Positions 15,652 through 28,256 are shown, numbered from the stretch's first letter. The stretch: 64,000 nt of DNA from Enterococcus canis NBRC 100695 (GCF_001544375.1 NZ_BCQJ01000009.1:1-64000); one strand, 5' to 3'. The notes: generated by a model from the sequence alone, not told the origin. A program made the numbers and translations.

Positions 15652-17520
15652 ATGAAGAATATCGATCCAATCATTCAATTTGATGAAATTAAAGAAGCCG
15701 TCCGCATGCGGATGTTAAGTCAACGTGCCAAAGAAATTTGGTTGAACCGAAAACCTGCCAGTCAATTAGCTGTTGTGGAAACGTGGCAGCAAGAGACTAA
15801 AGAAGCAAAATTATTGCTGGCAAGTGGACAGCATATGCCTTTTATGGGATTGCGGGAAATCGACCGGATCTTGCAACAGGTAGAAAAGGGCTTTGTGTTA
15901 GAGCCATCTGAATTAACGGAGACCGCCGACTTTCTCCGCAGTTTCCGCTTGATTCGTCGTTTTATGGAAAAAAATCAGTTTCAAGCACCACTTTTAGCCC
16001 GGTATGCCACTGATCTTCCGGATTTGGAAGAAATTGAGACCGCCATCTACCAAGCGGTAAACGGTAACCGGGTCAATAGTGAGATTTCGCGCCCCTTGAA
16101 AAAAATCCGGCAACAGATACGAGAAACAGAACAACAAATTGAGGAGCGCTTGCAGAAATTTATTCGCCACCCAGATAATCGTACGAAGCTGCAAGAGGCG
16201 ATGGTGGTGAAAAAGGATGGTCATTGGACGGTCCCAGTAAAAGCTTCTTACAAAAATCAAATCAAAGGTAGCTTGATCGAAACTTCCGGTCGAGGCGTGA
16301 CGGTTTTTATCGAACCGGAGAGTGTCGCACGTCTTAGTGAAAAATTGAGTCTTTTAGAAGCTGAAGAAACCGCTGAAGTTTATCAAATTCTGGCTGAATT
16401 GACGGGACGCGTTGCCGAAACCTTGGCGGTCATTGGTTATGGTCGGGAGATTATTACCGAATATGATGTGATTTTTGCGCGAGGTAAATATAGTCGCGAA
16501 ATTGATGGGCAACAGGTGCACATCAACAAAGAGGAACGTATTATGTTGAAGGACGTGCGCCATCCGTTATTAGGGGACGTTGCCGTGCCGCTTAACGTGT
16601 CATTAGGTGAAACCTTCCGGGGACTGATTATCACCGGTCCCAACGCGGGTGGCAAAACCGTTGTTTTGAAGACGGTGGCACTGGTTACCATGATGACGAT
16701 GATTGGGCTAGAGATTCCGGCGGCACCAGAAACAGAGATTGCCTTATTTGATGAAATTTTTGTGGATATTGGAGACCAGCAGGATTTAGGGAATGCCCTC
16801 AGTACCTTTTCGGGACATATGCAAAATATCGCCCATATCGTGCGCCAAACCAAGCGCTACAATTTGATTTTACTAGATGAAATTGGCAGTGGTACGGAAC
16901 CCAATGAAGGGGCGGCTCTGGCGATTGCTAGTATGAATGCCATGTATCAGCAAGGCGGCTTGGTGATCGCCACTACCCACTATGGTGAAATCAAAGAATT
17001 CGCCCAGGCACATCCTGATTTTCAAACAGCGGCGATGGCCTTTGATAGCGAAACGTTACAGCCTAAATATCGGTTGCTCTTGGGTGAAACCGGCGAAAGT
17101 AATGCCTTTTGGATCGCGCAACGGATGCAACTACCTACTGAGGTGATCAAACAGGCCAAAGCTTATTTGGTCCACCATGATTTACCCCTGCTTCAGCAAC
17201 ACTTTGTCCAGCAAAAAGCTGTCCAGAAAAGTGTGTTACCACAATTTACGAAAGGTGATCGGGTCACCTATTTGGAAACCAACGCGACGGGTCTTTTCTA
17301 TGAAGCCGTGGAGCAGCAGGCCCGTATTCTATTGGAGGATGGCTGGCAGGAAGTGCCGCTACGCCGCCTGAAACTGGTGCTCTCTGCTCAGGAGCTTTAT
17401 CCGCAAGACTATGAGGTGGAAAATTTATTTACTGATTTTCATGAACAAAAATTCCAACGAGATTTAGCCCGGGGTTCGAAAAAGGCGCATAAAGAATTGC
17501 GTCAAGGCCGCCGTCAATAA
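15652..17520 (+). CDS. MutS2-like ATPase lacking the Smr domain
   Basis: A 622-residue protein; ATG 15652 has AAGGAG upstream. The clamp/lever region contains a long charged helix pair (about 130-175 and 500-560). Walker A is ITGPNAGGKTVVLKTVA (about 328-344) and Walker B is NLILLDEIGSGTEPNEGAAL (about 404-423). THYGEIKEFAQ is the switch region. Full MutS2 is near 780 residues with a C-terminal Smr nuclease; this protein stops after the coiled region, at GSKKAHKELRQGRRQ, with no Smr motif. It is probably a MutS2 paralogue, suppressing recombination or acting in ribosome rescue without nuclease activity. Confidence 0.82.
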   Translation: MKNIDPIIQFDEIKEAVRMRMLSQRAKEIWLNRKPASQLAVVETWQQETKEAKLLLASGQHMPFMGLREIDRILQQVEKGFVLEPSELTETADFLRSFRLIRRFMEKNQFQAPLLARYATDLPDLEEIETAIYQAVNGNRVNSEISRPLKKIRQQIRETEQQIEERLQKFIRHPDNRTKLQEAMVVKKDGHWTVPVKASYKNQIKGSLIETSGRGVTVFIEPESVARLSEKLSLLEAEETAEVYQILAELTGRVAETLAVIGYGREIITEYDVIFARGKYSREIDGQQVHINKEERIMLKDVRHPLLGDVAVPLNVSLGETFRGLIITGPNAGGKTVVLKTVALVTMMTMIGLEIPAAPETEIALFDEIFVDIGDQQDLGNALSTFSGHMQNIAHIVRQTKRYNLILLDEIGSGTEPNEGAALAIASMNAMYQQGGLVIATTHYGEIKEFAQAHPDFQTAAMAFDSETLQPKYRLLLGETGESNAFWIAQRMQLPTEVIKQAKAYLVHHDLPLLQQHFVQQKAVQKSVLPQFTKGDRVTYLETNATGLFYEAVEQQARILLEDGWQEVPLRRLKLVLSAQELYPQDYEVENLFTDFHEQKFQRDLARGSKKAHKELRQGRRQ

Positions 17521-17521
17521 C

Positions 17522-17570
17522 AAAAATGGCCTATTCCCAGCGTTTAGTAAGCGTAGGAATGGGCCATTTA
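17522..17570. terminator. Terminator between mutS2-like and convergent gene
   Basis: AAATGGCCTATTCC pairs with GGAATGGGCCATTT. Confidence 0.75.
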
Positions 17571-17573
17571 TCG

Positions 17574-17861
17574 TTAAGCAATCCACATAAATAATTGCGG
17601 TAATAACAAGTTGAAGAGGGCTAAGCCCACGTAAAATCCGCTGACACGTCCTTGTCTTTTCCGTAAAGCATTGGCAAAACCAAGGATAAGTAGGATGCCA
17701 AGGATGGCTTGGAGTAGTTTGCGTCCGGTAAACAACCAGCCCACTTTATCAGAGGCGAATTGGGCAAGTTGTGCTTGCCAAAAGGGGAAATTTGATAAGA
17801 GTACTACGTTGGCGATCGTCAAAATTGTCACGATCAAAGGGAGTATCCAATATTTTTTCAT
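17574..17861 (-). CDS. Small membrane protein
   Basis: A 95-residue protein from ATG 17861 (GAAAGGACG upstream); the frame extends further upstream but without a ribosome site. Three hydrophobic segments are visible: about 4-22, 45-65 ([20 protein letters not shown]) and 75-93. No family recognised. It diverges from fumC. Confidence 0.6.
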   Translation of the reverse strand: MKKYWILPLIVTILTIANVVLLSNFPFWQAQLAQFASDKVGWLFTGRKLLQAILGILLILGFANALRKRQGRVSGFYVGLALFNLLLPQLFMWIA

Positions 17862-17936
17862 AGCTGACGTCCTTTCTGTACTTATTATAGCACGAGAAAA
17901 GAGCAGACAAAAGTTGAGGAAAACCACCGTCAGGAA

Positions 17937-17966
17937 TTGCTTTTGCAAGCAAAAATACAGTATAGT
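17937..17966 (+). promoter_or_regulatory. Promoter of fumC
   Basis: TTGCTT (17937-17942), an 18-base spacer, then TATAGT (17961-17966), ending 28 bases before the start codon. The -35 lies in the palindrome TTGCTTTTGCAAGCAA. Confidence 0.5.
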
Positions 17967-17994
17967 GAAAGCAAATCAGGCAAGGAGGACGCTT

Positions 17995-19365
17995 ATGGAT
18001 TACCGAATCGAGAAAGACTCAATGGGGGCAATCGAAGTTCCCAAAGACGCATTGTGGGGGGCGCAAACGGAACGGAGTCGCCAAAACTTTGCGATTGGGA
18101 CTGAAACAATGCCGCCAGAATTATTACGGGCCCTTTTAGCAATCAAACGGGCCGCGGCGCTTGGCAACTTTGCGACAGAGCGTTTGTCAAAAGACAAAAC
18201 CATGGCTATTCAAGCAGCTTGTGATCAGCTGTTAGCTAGTGATTTAACGGCTTTTCCTTTAAAGGTTTGGCAAACAGGCAGTGGTACGCAAACCAACATG
18301 AACGTCAATGAAGTGATTGCCCATGTTGCCCAAGAGTTGACGGGAACACCGGTGCATCCTAATGATGATGTTAATCGCTCCCAAAGCTCGAATGATGTTT
18401 TTCCAACGGCAATCCATGTTGCGACGGTTACGAGTGTCGTGACCGAGTTAATGCCAGCCATTCGGCAAGTGATTGCGCGTTTGCAAGAGTTGGAGACAGA
18501 AAACCATCAAATTATTAAAATTGGTCGAACCCATTTGCAGGATGCGACACCAGTTCGTTTCTCACAAGAAATCAGTGGTTGGCGCAGCGGCTTTGAGCAT
18601 ACGCTGCAAATGTTAGAACTAAGCTTGACGGAAATGCGGCAATTGCCACTAGGTGGGACTGCGGTGGGAACGGGACTGAATGCGACGCCTGCCTACGCTA
18701 TTGAGACAGTCGAAGCCTTGAATATCGCGCTGGCGGAAAACTTTGTGTTGACGGATAACTATTTCCACGGCTTGGCCAACCGAGATGGAGCGGTCTTTGT
18801 TTCCGGTGCCTTAAAGGCGCTAGCGGCTAATGCCATGAAGATGGCCAACGATATTCGCTGGCTAGCCAGTGGTCCCCGCAGTGGGTTAGGCGAAATCACG
18901 ATTCCAGCCAATGAGCCCGGCAGTTCCATCATGCCCGGAAAAGTCAATCCAACCCAATGTGAAGCGCTGACGATGGTGGCGTTACAGGTGATGGGCAATG
19001 ATAGCACCATTGGCATGGCCGCCTCACAGGGCAACTTTGAGTTGAATGTGTATCTCCCTTTAATAGCCTACAATTTATTGCAAAGTATCCGCTTGTTAAC
19101 GGATAGCCTGCGCTCCTTTGATCAGCACTGTTTGGCGGGTCTAAAAGCTGACCAGGGGCGGATGGCAGAACTGGTGGAAAATTCTTTGATGCTAGTGACC
19201 GCTTTGAATCCGCATATTGGCTACGATAAAGGCGCGGCCATTGCGAAAAAGGCCTACCAAGAAGGAACAACCTTAAAAGCCGCGGCTCTAGCGTTAGGTT
19301 ATGTGACAGCGGCGGAATTTGATGAATGGGTCCAACCAGAAAAAATGGTAGGAGAAGAGCGCTAG
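17995..19365 (+). CDS. fumC: Class II fumarate hydratase
   Basis: A 456-residue enzyme interconverting fumarate and malate. The start is ATG 17995 with AAGGAGG; upstream in-frame sequence crosses the divergent gene and is not used. Landmarks are [13 protein letters not shown] (N-terminus), the [15 protein letters not shown] segment, [38 protein letters not shown] and the fumarase/aspartase signature [15 protein letters not shown] (about 308-322). The length is standard for FumC. Lactic acid bacteria often lack a full TCA cycle, so it probably serves fumarate/malate interconversion. Confidence 0.95.
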   Translation: MDYRIEKDSMGAIEVPKDALWGAQTERSRQNFAIGTETMPPELLRALLAIKRAAALGNFATERLSKDKTMAIQAACDQLLASDLTAFPLKVWQTGSGTQTNMNVNEVIAHVAQELTGTPVHPNDDVNRSQSSNDVFPTAIHVATVTSVVTELMPAIRQVIARLQELETENHQIIKIGRTHLQDATPVRFSQEISGWRSGFEHTLQMLELSLTEMRQLPLGGTAVGTGLNATPAYAIETVEALNIALAENFVLTDNYFHGLANRDGAVFVSGALKALAANAMKMANDIRWLASGPRSGLGEITIPANEPGSSIMPGKVNPTQCEALTMVALQVMGNDSTIGMAASQGNFELNVYLPLIAYNLLQSIRLLTDSLRSFDQHCLAGLKADQGRMAELVENSLMLVTALNPHIGYDKGAAIAKKAYQEGTTLKAAALALGYVTAAEFDEWVQPEKMVGEER

Positions 19366-19470
19366 GATAGGCTTAGGATGACTTTTCTCAGTAGGAAAGC
19401 GGCTGATATTTTTAGCGGAAACTGCCAGACGATTGTGGTATACTGTTTAGGAATACCATCATGTAGATGA

Positions 19471-21501
<2,031 letters not shown>

Positions 21502-21507
21502 TAGATG

Positions 21508-21554
21508 AAAAGACCCGTGAGTCTGCTCGAAGGAGTAGTCTCACGGGTCTTTTA
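21508..21554 (+). terminator. Terminator of metG
   Basis: AAAAGACCCGTGAG pairs with CTCACGGGTCTTTT. Confidence 0.88.
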
Positions 21555-21588
21555 GCTTGTTAAGCTAAGCGTGTTAATAATGTTTGGT

Positions 21589-22158
21589 TCAGCGCCGAGG
21601 TGCTCGTTTGGAGTAGTTGGTAACAGGCGGTTTCCGCCAACGAGCCTTGAGGCGTTTTGGTAAAAACAAGGTGACAATTACAAAGGGACGCTCTAATAGA
21701 TACCAGCAAAACTGCCGTGAAGGTAAACGTAACAGAGCGAAGTGAGCGAGAAACATACCCGCTGCGACGATTAATAGAATCAGCCACGTTGCAATGGGAT
21801 GAAACGCCCGCCAAGTACCTAAAATTAGCGGTAGCCCGTAATAAATACTACTTACCGCAAATAAGGTAGCATCTGTGCGCAGCCGCAAAAGTGCTACAAC
21901 CATTGTGATGATTGTAAAAACTAAGGCTAAGGGCGGGAACCAAGCAATCAAGAAAGCTGTCAGTGTGCCCCATAGCAATAAGCCTGGACCTTGAACAATT
22001 CCCATCACTAAAGCTAAGCCTAATAAGACCACGAGTTGGCCCCACAAAGGGACGTATAGCAATAAACCAAACAGTCCCACCATCAACCAGTGACTTTTCG
22101 ATTTTGGACCGCGCTCAGTCGCCAATGAATTCGCAAAACGTTGTGCCAATTTTTCCAC
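21589..22158 (-). CDS. Polytopic membrane protein
   Basis: A 189-residue protein taken from GTG 22158 (GGATGG seven bases upstream). A longer frame runs to 22296 but would overlap the tatD ribosome site. After an N-terminal soluble stretch (KLAQRFANSLATERGPKSKS) there are about six hydrophobic segments and a very basic C-terminus (KRLKARWRKPPVTNYSKRAP). No family recognised. It is divergent from tatD. Confidence 0.6.
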   Translation of the reverse strand: MEKLAQRFANSLATERGPKSKSHWLMVGLFGLLLYVPLWGQLVVLLGLALVMGIVQGPGLLLWGTLTAFLIAWFPPLALVFTIITMVVALLRLRTDATLFAVSSIYYGLPLILGTWRAFHPIATWLILLIVAAGMFLAHFALLRLPSRQFCWYLLERPFVIVTLFLPKRLKARWRKPPVTNYSKRAPRR

Positions 22159-22294
22159 AGGATCCCATCCTTTCTTACAACTACAAAAATTGTAGAATAA
22201 ATGAAAAGAAATTGCGTCCGTCTTAAGACGGGTCTTTTGGAGGAGAAAAGGGCACGTGATTGTGGTAAAGTAAGGATTGAAAGGAAGGATAGAC

Positions 22295-23060
22295 ATGATT
22301 TTTGATTCCCATACTCATTTGAACGCGGAACAATTCAATGATGATATCCCAGAAACAATTGCCCGTGCCCGTGAATTAGGGGTAACGAAGATGGCAGTGG
22401 TGGGATTTGATACACCTACGATTGAAAAATCGCTGATTTTAAACGAAACCTATGAAGATATTTACAGTATTATCGGCTGGCATCCCACAGAGGCGGGGAG
22501 CTATACGAAGGAAATTGAAACGGATCTTGAGGCAAAATTGACCCGTCCAAAAGTTGTTGCCTTAGGGGAAATCGGTTTGGACTACTATTGGATGGAAGAT
22601 CCTAAAGACGTACAAGACCGGGTTTTTCGACGCCAAATCGCGATTGCGAAAGAACACCAGCTTCCTATTAGCATCCATATGCGCGATGCTATTGAAGACA
22701 CTTATCGTGTACTAAAAGAAGAGGATGTTCGCGATATTGGCGGTATTATGCACAGCTTCAGCGGCGACCCTGAATGGGCAGCCCGTTTCTTAGATTTAGG
22801 GATGCACATTTCCTTTAGCGGCGTCGTAACCTTTAAAAAAGCCTTGGATGTACAAGCGGCAGCTCAGCAAGTGCCTTTAGACCGTTTACTCGTGGAAACA
22901 GATGCGCCTTATTTAGCACCAGTTCCTTACCGCGGCAAACGCAACGAGCCGGGTTATACTCGCTATGTGGTAGAAAAAATTGCGGAATTACGAGAACTGC
23001 CGCTGGAAACGGTGGCACAACAAACGTGGGACAATGCCCATCGCTTGTTTAAACTAGCTC

Positions 23061-23068
<8 letters not shown>
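22295..23068 (+). CDS. tatD: TatD family metal-dependent DNase
   Basis: A 257-residue TIM-barrel hydrolase. [14 protein letters not shown] carries the HxH metal site. [29 protein letters not shown] and [20 protein letters not shown] are the remaining metal and active-site motifs. ATG 22295 follows GGAAGG. It overlaps rnmV by eight bases and heads the conserved tatD-rnmV-rsmA cluster. Confidence 0.93.
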
Positions 23069-24493
<1,425 letters not shown>

Positions 24494-24497
24494 TTAG

Positions 24498-24557
24498 AAA
24501 CTCGTTTAGAATGCTACAGTCAGTTTAATTGACTAGGCAGTCTGAACGAGTTTTTTG
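24498..24557 (+). terminator. Terminator after rsmA
   Basis: AAACTCGTTTAGA pairs with TCTGAACGAGTTT, then TTT. Confidence 0.85.
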
Positions 24558-24652
24558 ATAGCAAGGGCTAAAATTTACGAGAATTCCTCCCTTTACCGGT
24601 CATTTTCATACAATTATGAAAAAACACAAGAAAAATTCGTAAAAGCGGGCAA

Positions 24653-24717
24653 TGTGTCTTGACACCTTATACAAGATTCTCTACAATGAAGGGCATAGAG
24701 AAGGTGTCTTGACACCT
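24653..24717 (+). promoter_or_regulatory. Promoter with two NiaR-like operators
   Basis: TTGACA (24659-24664), a 17-base spacer and TACAAT (24682-24687) form a near-consensus promoter. The palindrome GTGTCTTGACAC (24654-24665) covers the -35, and AGGTGTCTTGACACCT (24702-24717) lies just after the expected start site. Centres are 50 bp apart. Position and sequence suit a nicotinate-responsive NiaR repressor controlling the S component that follows; the factor is inferred. Confidence 0.7.
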
Positions 24718-24735
24718 CGACTGAGGAGGAAGAAA

Positions 24736-25326
24736 ATGAAAAGTGTACGACAGTTAACCATATCTGCTTTACTAATTGCGATGGGGATTATCATTCCCAT
24801 GGTGATGCCGCGAGTGACGGTACCACCAGCATCTTTCACATTAGCGAGTCACGTACCAGTCTTTATTGCCATGTTCTTTTCACCAGCGATGGCTGTGTTA
24901 GTTTCATTGGGGACAGCGTTTGGGTTCTTTTTATCCAGCACGCCAATTATTGCGTTGCGGGCCTTATCCCACGTCGTCTTTGCGGTAATTGGGGCCATCT
25001 ATCTGCAAAAACGTCCGACTACTGTTTTATCACAGCCTAAATTCCAATTGTTTAATGTCTGGATTGCGATCTTGCATTCTGCAGTGGAATTAGTAGTAGT
25101 CAGTGTCTTTTTCTTGATGGGCAATATGCCAGATACGTATTATGACCAAGGCTATTTGTATTCTGTCTTCTTATTGATGGGGATTGGTGGGATTATCCAT
25201 AGCTTAGTAGACTACAACATTGCCTATTTCTTGGCAAAATCTCTAAGCAAGCATTTCGATATTCCGGTGTTCAAAGCGGCCAAAAAAGCCGAAGTTACAG
25301 AGGATACCAAAGCACGTTTAGCATAA
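24736..25326 (+). CDS. niaX: ECF transporter S component, probable niacin transporter NiaX
   Basis: A 196-residue membrane protein with about six helices. SALLIAMGIIIPMVMPRVTV and SFTLASHVPVFIAMFFSPAM are typical of the NiaX-like S components. GGIIHSLVDYNIAYFLAKSL lies near the C-terminus. S components bind a vitamin and need a shared EcfA-EcfA'-EcfT module, which is not in this window. NiaR-like operators upstream support niacin as substrate. The start has GAGGAGG. Confidence 0.72.
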   Translation: MKSVRQLTISALLIAMGIIIPMVMPRVTVPPASFTLASHVPVFIAMFFSPAMAVLVSLGTAFGFFLSSTPIIALRALSHVVFAVIGAIYLQKRPTTVLSQPKFQLFNVWIAILHSAVELVVVSVFFLMGNMPDTYYDQGYLYSVFLLMGIGGIIHSLVDYNIAYFLAKSLSKHFDIPVFKAAKKAEVTEDTKARLA

Positions 25327-25335
25327 AACAGGACG

Positions 25336-25369
25336 CAAAAAGAGCATTGCAGCTGCAATGCTCTTTTTT
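25336..25369. terminator. Terminator between convergent genes
   Basis: AAAAAGAGCATTGCA pairs with TGCAATGCTCTTTTT. Confidence 0.85.
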
Positions 25370-25411
25370 AATATTCCGTCTGTAAACAGACTAGAAAAGG
25401 GGGACCGATAA

Positions 25412-26521
25412 TTAAGGAAGCTTGATCACATTTTCAGTTTCTGGATCGAAGAAGTGTCCTTTATTGATATTAAAGGCTAATTCAACTACTTCGCCAGGAC
25501 GGTGGAAGTCACGGGCGTCTACTTTTGAAATAAATTCAGTATCGCCAATCTTCGTATACAACATACTTTCCGCACCTAGTAATTCAGAAACGACCACTTC
25601 AGAACGAACTACTGCTTCAGGAGCAGCTTCAAGTGCTACTTGTTCACTATGGATGTCTTCTGGACGAATCCCAAAGACAACTTCTTTACCTTCGTAGCCT
25701 TTTTCACGCAAGATTTTATTTTTACCTTCTGGAATACGTAATTCTAAGCCATGACCATCACGGATCACGCCATCTTGTAAAGTAACACGGAAGAAGTTCA
25801 TCGCTGGTGAACCGATAAAGCCGGCTACAAACATATTAACAGGTGTATCGTACACTTCTTGTGGTGTACCGATTTGTTGAATAAAGCCGTCTTTCATGAT
25901 AACGATCCGGTCAGCCATTGTCATAGCTTCTGTTTGGTCGTGGGTTACGTAGATAGTAGTAGTTTCTAAGCGTTGGTGCAATTTGGCGATTTCGGCACGC
26001 ATGGCAACCCGCAATTTTGCATCCAAGTTTGATAAAGGTTCATCCATTAGGAAGACTTTGGCATCACGCACGATGGCACGACCTAAGGCAACCCGTTGAC
26101 GTTGTCCACCAGATAATGCGGCTGGTTTCCGTTGTAAGTAATCAGTCAAACCTAAGATGTCAGCGGCATTTTCAACGCGTTTTTTGATTTCAGCTTTGTC
26201 GTATTTACGCAATTTCAAGCCAAAAGCCATGTTGTCAAAAACGGTCATATGTGGATATAAAGCGTAGTTCTGGAATACCATGGCGATATCGCGGTCTTTT
26301 GGTGCAACATCGTTCATTACTTTGCCGCCGATAGATAATTCGCCTTCTGTGATGTCTTCCAAGCCGGCTACCATCCGTAATGTTGTGGATTTCCCACAGC
26401 CTGAAGGGCCAACGAAAACGATAAATTCACGATCGTTGATATCCAAGTTAAAATCAGTTACGGAATAACGTTCCGCATTGTCATATTTTTTGTACACGTG
26501 GCTAAGGGCCATTTCTACCAT
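25412..26521 (-). CDS. msmK: Carbohydrate ABC transporter ATPase, MsmK/UgpC family
   Basis: A 369-residue protein. ATG 26521 is preferred over ATG 26527, which lies too close to AAAGAG. Walker A GPSGCGKSTTLRMVAGLE, signature [15 protein letters not shown], Walker B VFLMDEPLSNLDAKLR and the H-loop YVTHDQTEAMTMADR are intact. The C-terminal TOBE/MalK regulatory domain is present (about 235-369). It stands alone, with no permease beside it. MsmK-type ATPases of Lactobacillales often energise several sugar importers in trans. Confidence 0.88.
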   Translation of the reverse strand: MVEMALSHVYKKYDNAERYSVTDFNLDINDREFIVFVGPSGCGKSTTLRMVAGLEDITEGELSIGGKVMNDVAPKDRDIAMVFQNYALYPHMTVFDNMAFGLKLRKYDKAEIKKRVENAADILGLTDYLQRKPAALSGGQRQRVALGRAIVRDAKVFLMDEPLSNLDAKLRVAMRAEIAKLHQRLETTTIYVTHDQTEAMTMADRIVIMKDGFIQQIGTPQEVYDTPVNMFVAGFIGSPAMNFFRVTLQDGVIRDGHGLELRIPEGKNKILREKGYEGKEVVFGIRPEDIHSEQVALEAAPEAVVRSEVVVSELLGAESMLYTKIGDTEFISKVDARDFHRPGEVVELAFNINKGHFFDPETENVIKLP

Positions 26522-26663
26522 AATCATTCACTCTTTCTGTTTTGTTTTTTTATCTTGAGTTCAGTATAATGAAAGCGGTAACTAGTCACAATGGAAACTT
26601 GCACAAGAATCTAGGTGCTTTTTCGTCAAAGTGACAAAAACGCTTACAAGAGGAGTGGATAAA

Positions 26664-27086
26664 ATGAAAATTGCCTTAATCGCCCATGACCGCAAAAAGG
26701 ACTTAATGGTAAAAATGACGACGGCTTACCAGACTATTTTAGAAAAACATGAACTATTTGCGACCGGAACCACTGGGACACGTATCCAAGAGGCGACGGG
26801 ATTGCCCGTCCACCGGTTTAAATCAGGGCCGCTAGGTGGAGATCAGCAGATTGGTGCAATGATTTCGGAAGACCGGTTGGACATGGTGATTTTCTTACGG
26901 GACCCTTTAGCGGCGCAGCCCCATGAACCAGATGTCACCGCCTTGATTCGGTTAAGCGATGTTTATGAAATTCCACTAGCAACCAATATTGGCACGGCTG
27001 AGATTTTGATTCGCGGTCTGGATGCGGGCTTTGCTGATTTTCGGGAGATTGTTCATGAAACGGATAATCGCCCGTTATCCGTCTAA
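26664..27086 (+). CDS. mgsA: Methylglyoxal synthase
   Basis: A 140-residue enzyme converting dihydroxyacetone phosphate to methylglyoxal, a bypass relieving sugar-phosphate stress. [48 protein letters not shown] and [20 protein letters not shown] are the family active-site segments. ATG 26664 follows AGAGGAG; the upstream in-frame part is untranslated leader. Confidence 0.95.
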   Translation: MKIALIAHDRKKDLMVKMTTAYQTILEKHELFATGTTGTRIQEATGLPVHRFKSGPLGGDQQIGAMISEDRLDMVIFLRDPLAAQPHEPDVTALIRLSDVYEIPLATNIGTAEILIRGLDAGFADFREIVHETDNRPLSV

Positions 27087-27088
27087 AT

Positions 27089-27100
27089 GCGAACGTTCGC
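27089..27100. repeat. Perfect 12-bp palindrome after mgsA
   Basis: GCGAACGTTCGC immediately follows the mgsA stop and lies 31 bases upstream of the folT -35. It could be an operator; no factor recognised. Confidence 0.4.
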
Positions 27101-27130
27101 TGGAAAATGAAAAGTTTCTGAAACCAAAAA

Positions 27131-27159
27131 ATTGTATTGCGAATAGGCCTGTGCTATAG
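27131..27159 (+). promoter_or_regulatory. Promoter of folT
   Basis: TTGTAT (27131-27136), 17 bases, TATAGT (27154-27159), about 30 bases before the riboswitch. Confidence 0.55.
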
Positions 27160-27186
27160 TTCAGGTAGGCTTTGTGCCTAAAAAAA

Positions 27187-27285
27187 TCAGAGTAGGAAAT
27201 AAAGCGTTAAGTGCTGAAAGGATGGGATGTTGCCTTTCGGACGAAGAACAATTTGTTCGCGGTTTTATTTTCGCATTCGCTGCAT
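27187..27285 (+). promoter_or_regulatory. THF (tetrahydrofolate) riboswitch
   Basis: GAGTAG, GCGTTAAGTG, GGATGGGATGTTGCC, ACGAAG and the GCATTCGCT tail occur in the order and spacing of the class I THF aptamer. AAATAAA and TTTTATTTT pair as an internal helix. It precedes a folate-type S component, the usual partner of this class. Confidence 0.85.
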
Positions 27286-27323
27286 ATTTTTTGTGTAGCA
27301 GCTCTTAAAGGAGATGCTAGGAA

Positions 27324-27854
27324 ATGAAAAAATTAACAACCCGTTCTATGACCCTGATGGCTTTACTGATTGCGGTGATGGTGGTGACCGAACGCTTTTT
27401 TGCGGTGGACACACAATTTCTGCGCGTCAGTGCCACGTTTATTCCGGCAACACTAATGGGGGCCGTTTTTGGTCCGCTTTGGTCCGGTATTGGGAGTACC
27501 TTAGCTGACTTTGTCGGCATGGCACTCTTTCCGAAAGCCGCGTACTTTGTCGGTTTTTCGATCAATGCCTTTGTAACAGGGGCAGTCTATGGTTATTTTT
27601 ATTACAAAAAGGAAATCACTTGGCGTCGGGTGATTATGGCGACTGTCTTGGTGACGGTTATTGTCCATCTGATTTTAACGCCAATCTGGCTAGCCTGGAT
27701 GTATAATGTACCATTGAATAGCTGGGCAATCTGGACTCCGCGTCTAATTAAAAATGCGCTGATGCTACCGATTCAAATCGTCGTGACCTACTTTATGGGG
27801 AACTTAACGACGTTCAAACAACTTGTCTTAAGAGGGGCAGCCTCAACTAAATAA
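27324..27854 (+). CDS. folT: Folate ECF transporter S component
   Basis: A 176-residue protein with about five to six membrane helices. RVSATFIPATLMGAVFGPLW and GIGSTLADFVGMALFPKAAY are the FolT signature region, and the N-terminal basic stretch plus hydrophobic helix suits an S component. It requires the shared energising module encoded elsewhere. The THF riboswitch upstream gives the substrate. AAGGAGATG lies ten bases before the start. Confidence 0.9.
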   Translation: MKKLTTRSMTLMALLIAVMVVTERFFAVDTQFLRVSATFIPATLMGAVFGPLWSGIGSTLADFVGMALFPKAAYFVGFSINAFVTGAVYGYFYYKKEITWRRVIMATVLVTVIVHLILTPIWLAWMYNVPLNSWAIWTPRLIKNALMLPIQIVVTYFMGNLTTFKQLVLRGAASTK

Positions 27855-27855
27855 A

Positions 27856-27888
27856 AAAACGATCCCGCCATCCCCGGGATCGTTTTTT
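27856..27888. terminator. Terminator after folT
   Basis: AAAACGATCCCG pairs with CGGGATCGTTTT; it also suits the convergent small gene. Confidence 0.85.
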
Positions 27889-27908
27889 GTTACCTATAAA
27901 GTATTTAC

Positions 27909-28019
27909 CTAAAACCAGTGGAAGAAATCCTCGGCATCTTGATAATCTTCCTCATCATCGCGGCGCCGTTGCTCTTCCTCTTCATGGATTTGCTGTTGCT
28001 CTAACTCTTCTTCATCCAT
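27909..28019 (-). CDS. 36-residue acidic peptide
   Basis: ATG 28019 is preceded by GAGAGGAGG eight bases upstream. The product MDEEELEQQQIHEEEEQRRR followed by DDEEDYQDAEDFFHWF is extremely acidic with an aromatic end. It follows the 72-residue gene by about 18 bases, so both probably share a transcript. The strong ribosome site argues for real translation. Function unknown. Confidence 0.55.
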   Translation of the reverse strand: MDEEELEQQQIHEEEEQRRRDDEEDYQDAEDFFHWF

Positions 28020-28037
28020 TTGTTTTTCCTCCTCTCG

Positions 28038-28256
28038 TCACTGCTGGCCAGCTTTGTCTTTTCGGTAAGCTTCAAGGGAAATAATTTCCGCTTTGAAGTG
28101 GTGGGGATCAAAGCCTAATTCCTGTAACCGATTGGTGGTATTCGTGATGAGATAGCCCAGTCCAATAGAGTAACGACCTTCTCTGAGGGCCACTCGGTAT
28201 TTGAGATATTTGTCTAGCAATTGTTCAACTTCAGCAGAACGTTTTTTATGGTTCAT
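28038..28256 (-). CDS. 72-residue hypothetical protein
   Basis: ATG 28256 has AGGAGG at good spacing; the longer frame to 28304 lacks one. The protein is basic and helical at the N-terminus (NHKKRSAEVEQLLDKYLKYR), with GLGYLITNTTNRLQELGFDP in the middle. No family recognised. It precedes the acidic 36-residue peptide, a basic/acidic neighbour pair. Confidence 0.6.
   Translation of the reverse strand: MNHKKRSAEVEQLLDKYLKYRVALREGRYSIGLGYLITNTTNRLQELGFDPHHFKAEIISLEAYRKDKAGQQ

Noticed and set aside
15480-15674. A minus-strand 64-codon frame before mutS2
   Set aside because: It covers the structured leader and terminator, and it overlaps the mutS2 ribosome site.
16437-16853. A 138-codon minus-strand frame within mutS2
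   Set aside because: It lies entirely opposite the conserved ATPase core; it has no ribosome site.
17671-17994. N-terminal extension of FumC to 17671
   Set aside because: It would traverse the divergent gene and the fumC promoter; FumC homologues begin at the residues encoded from 17995.
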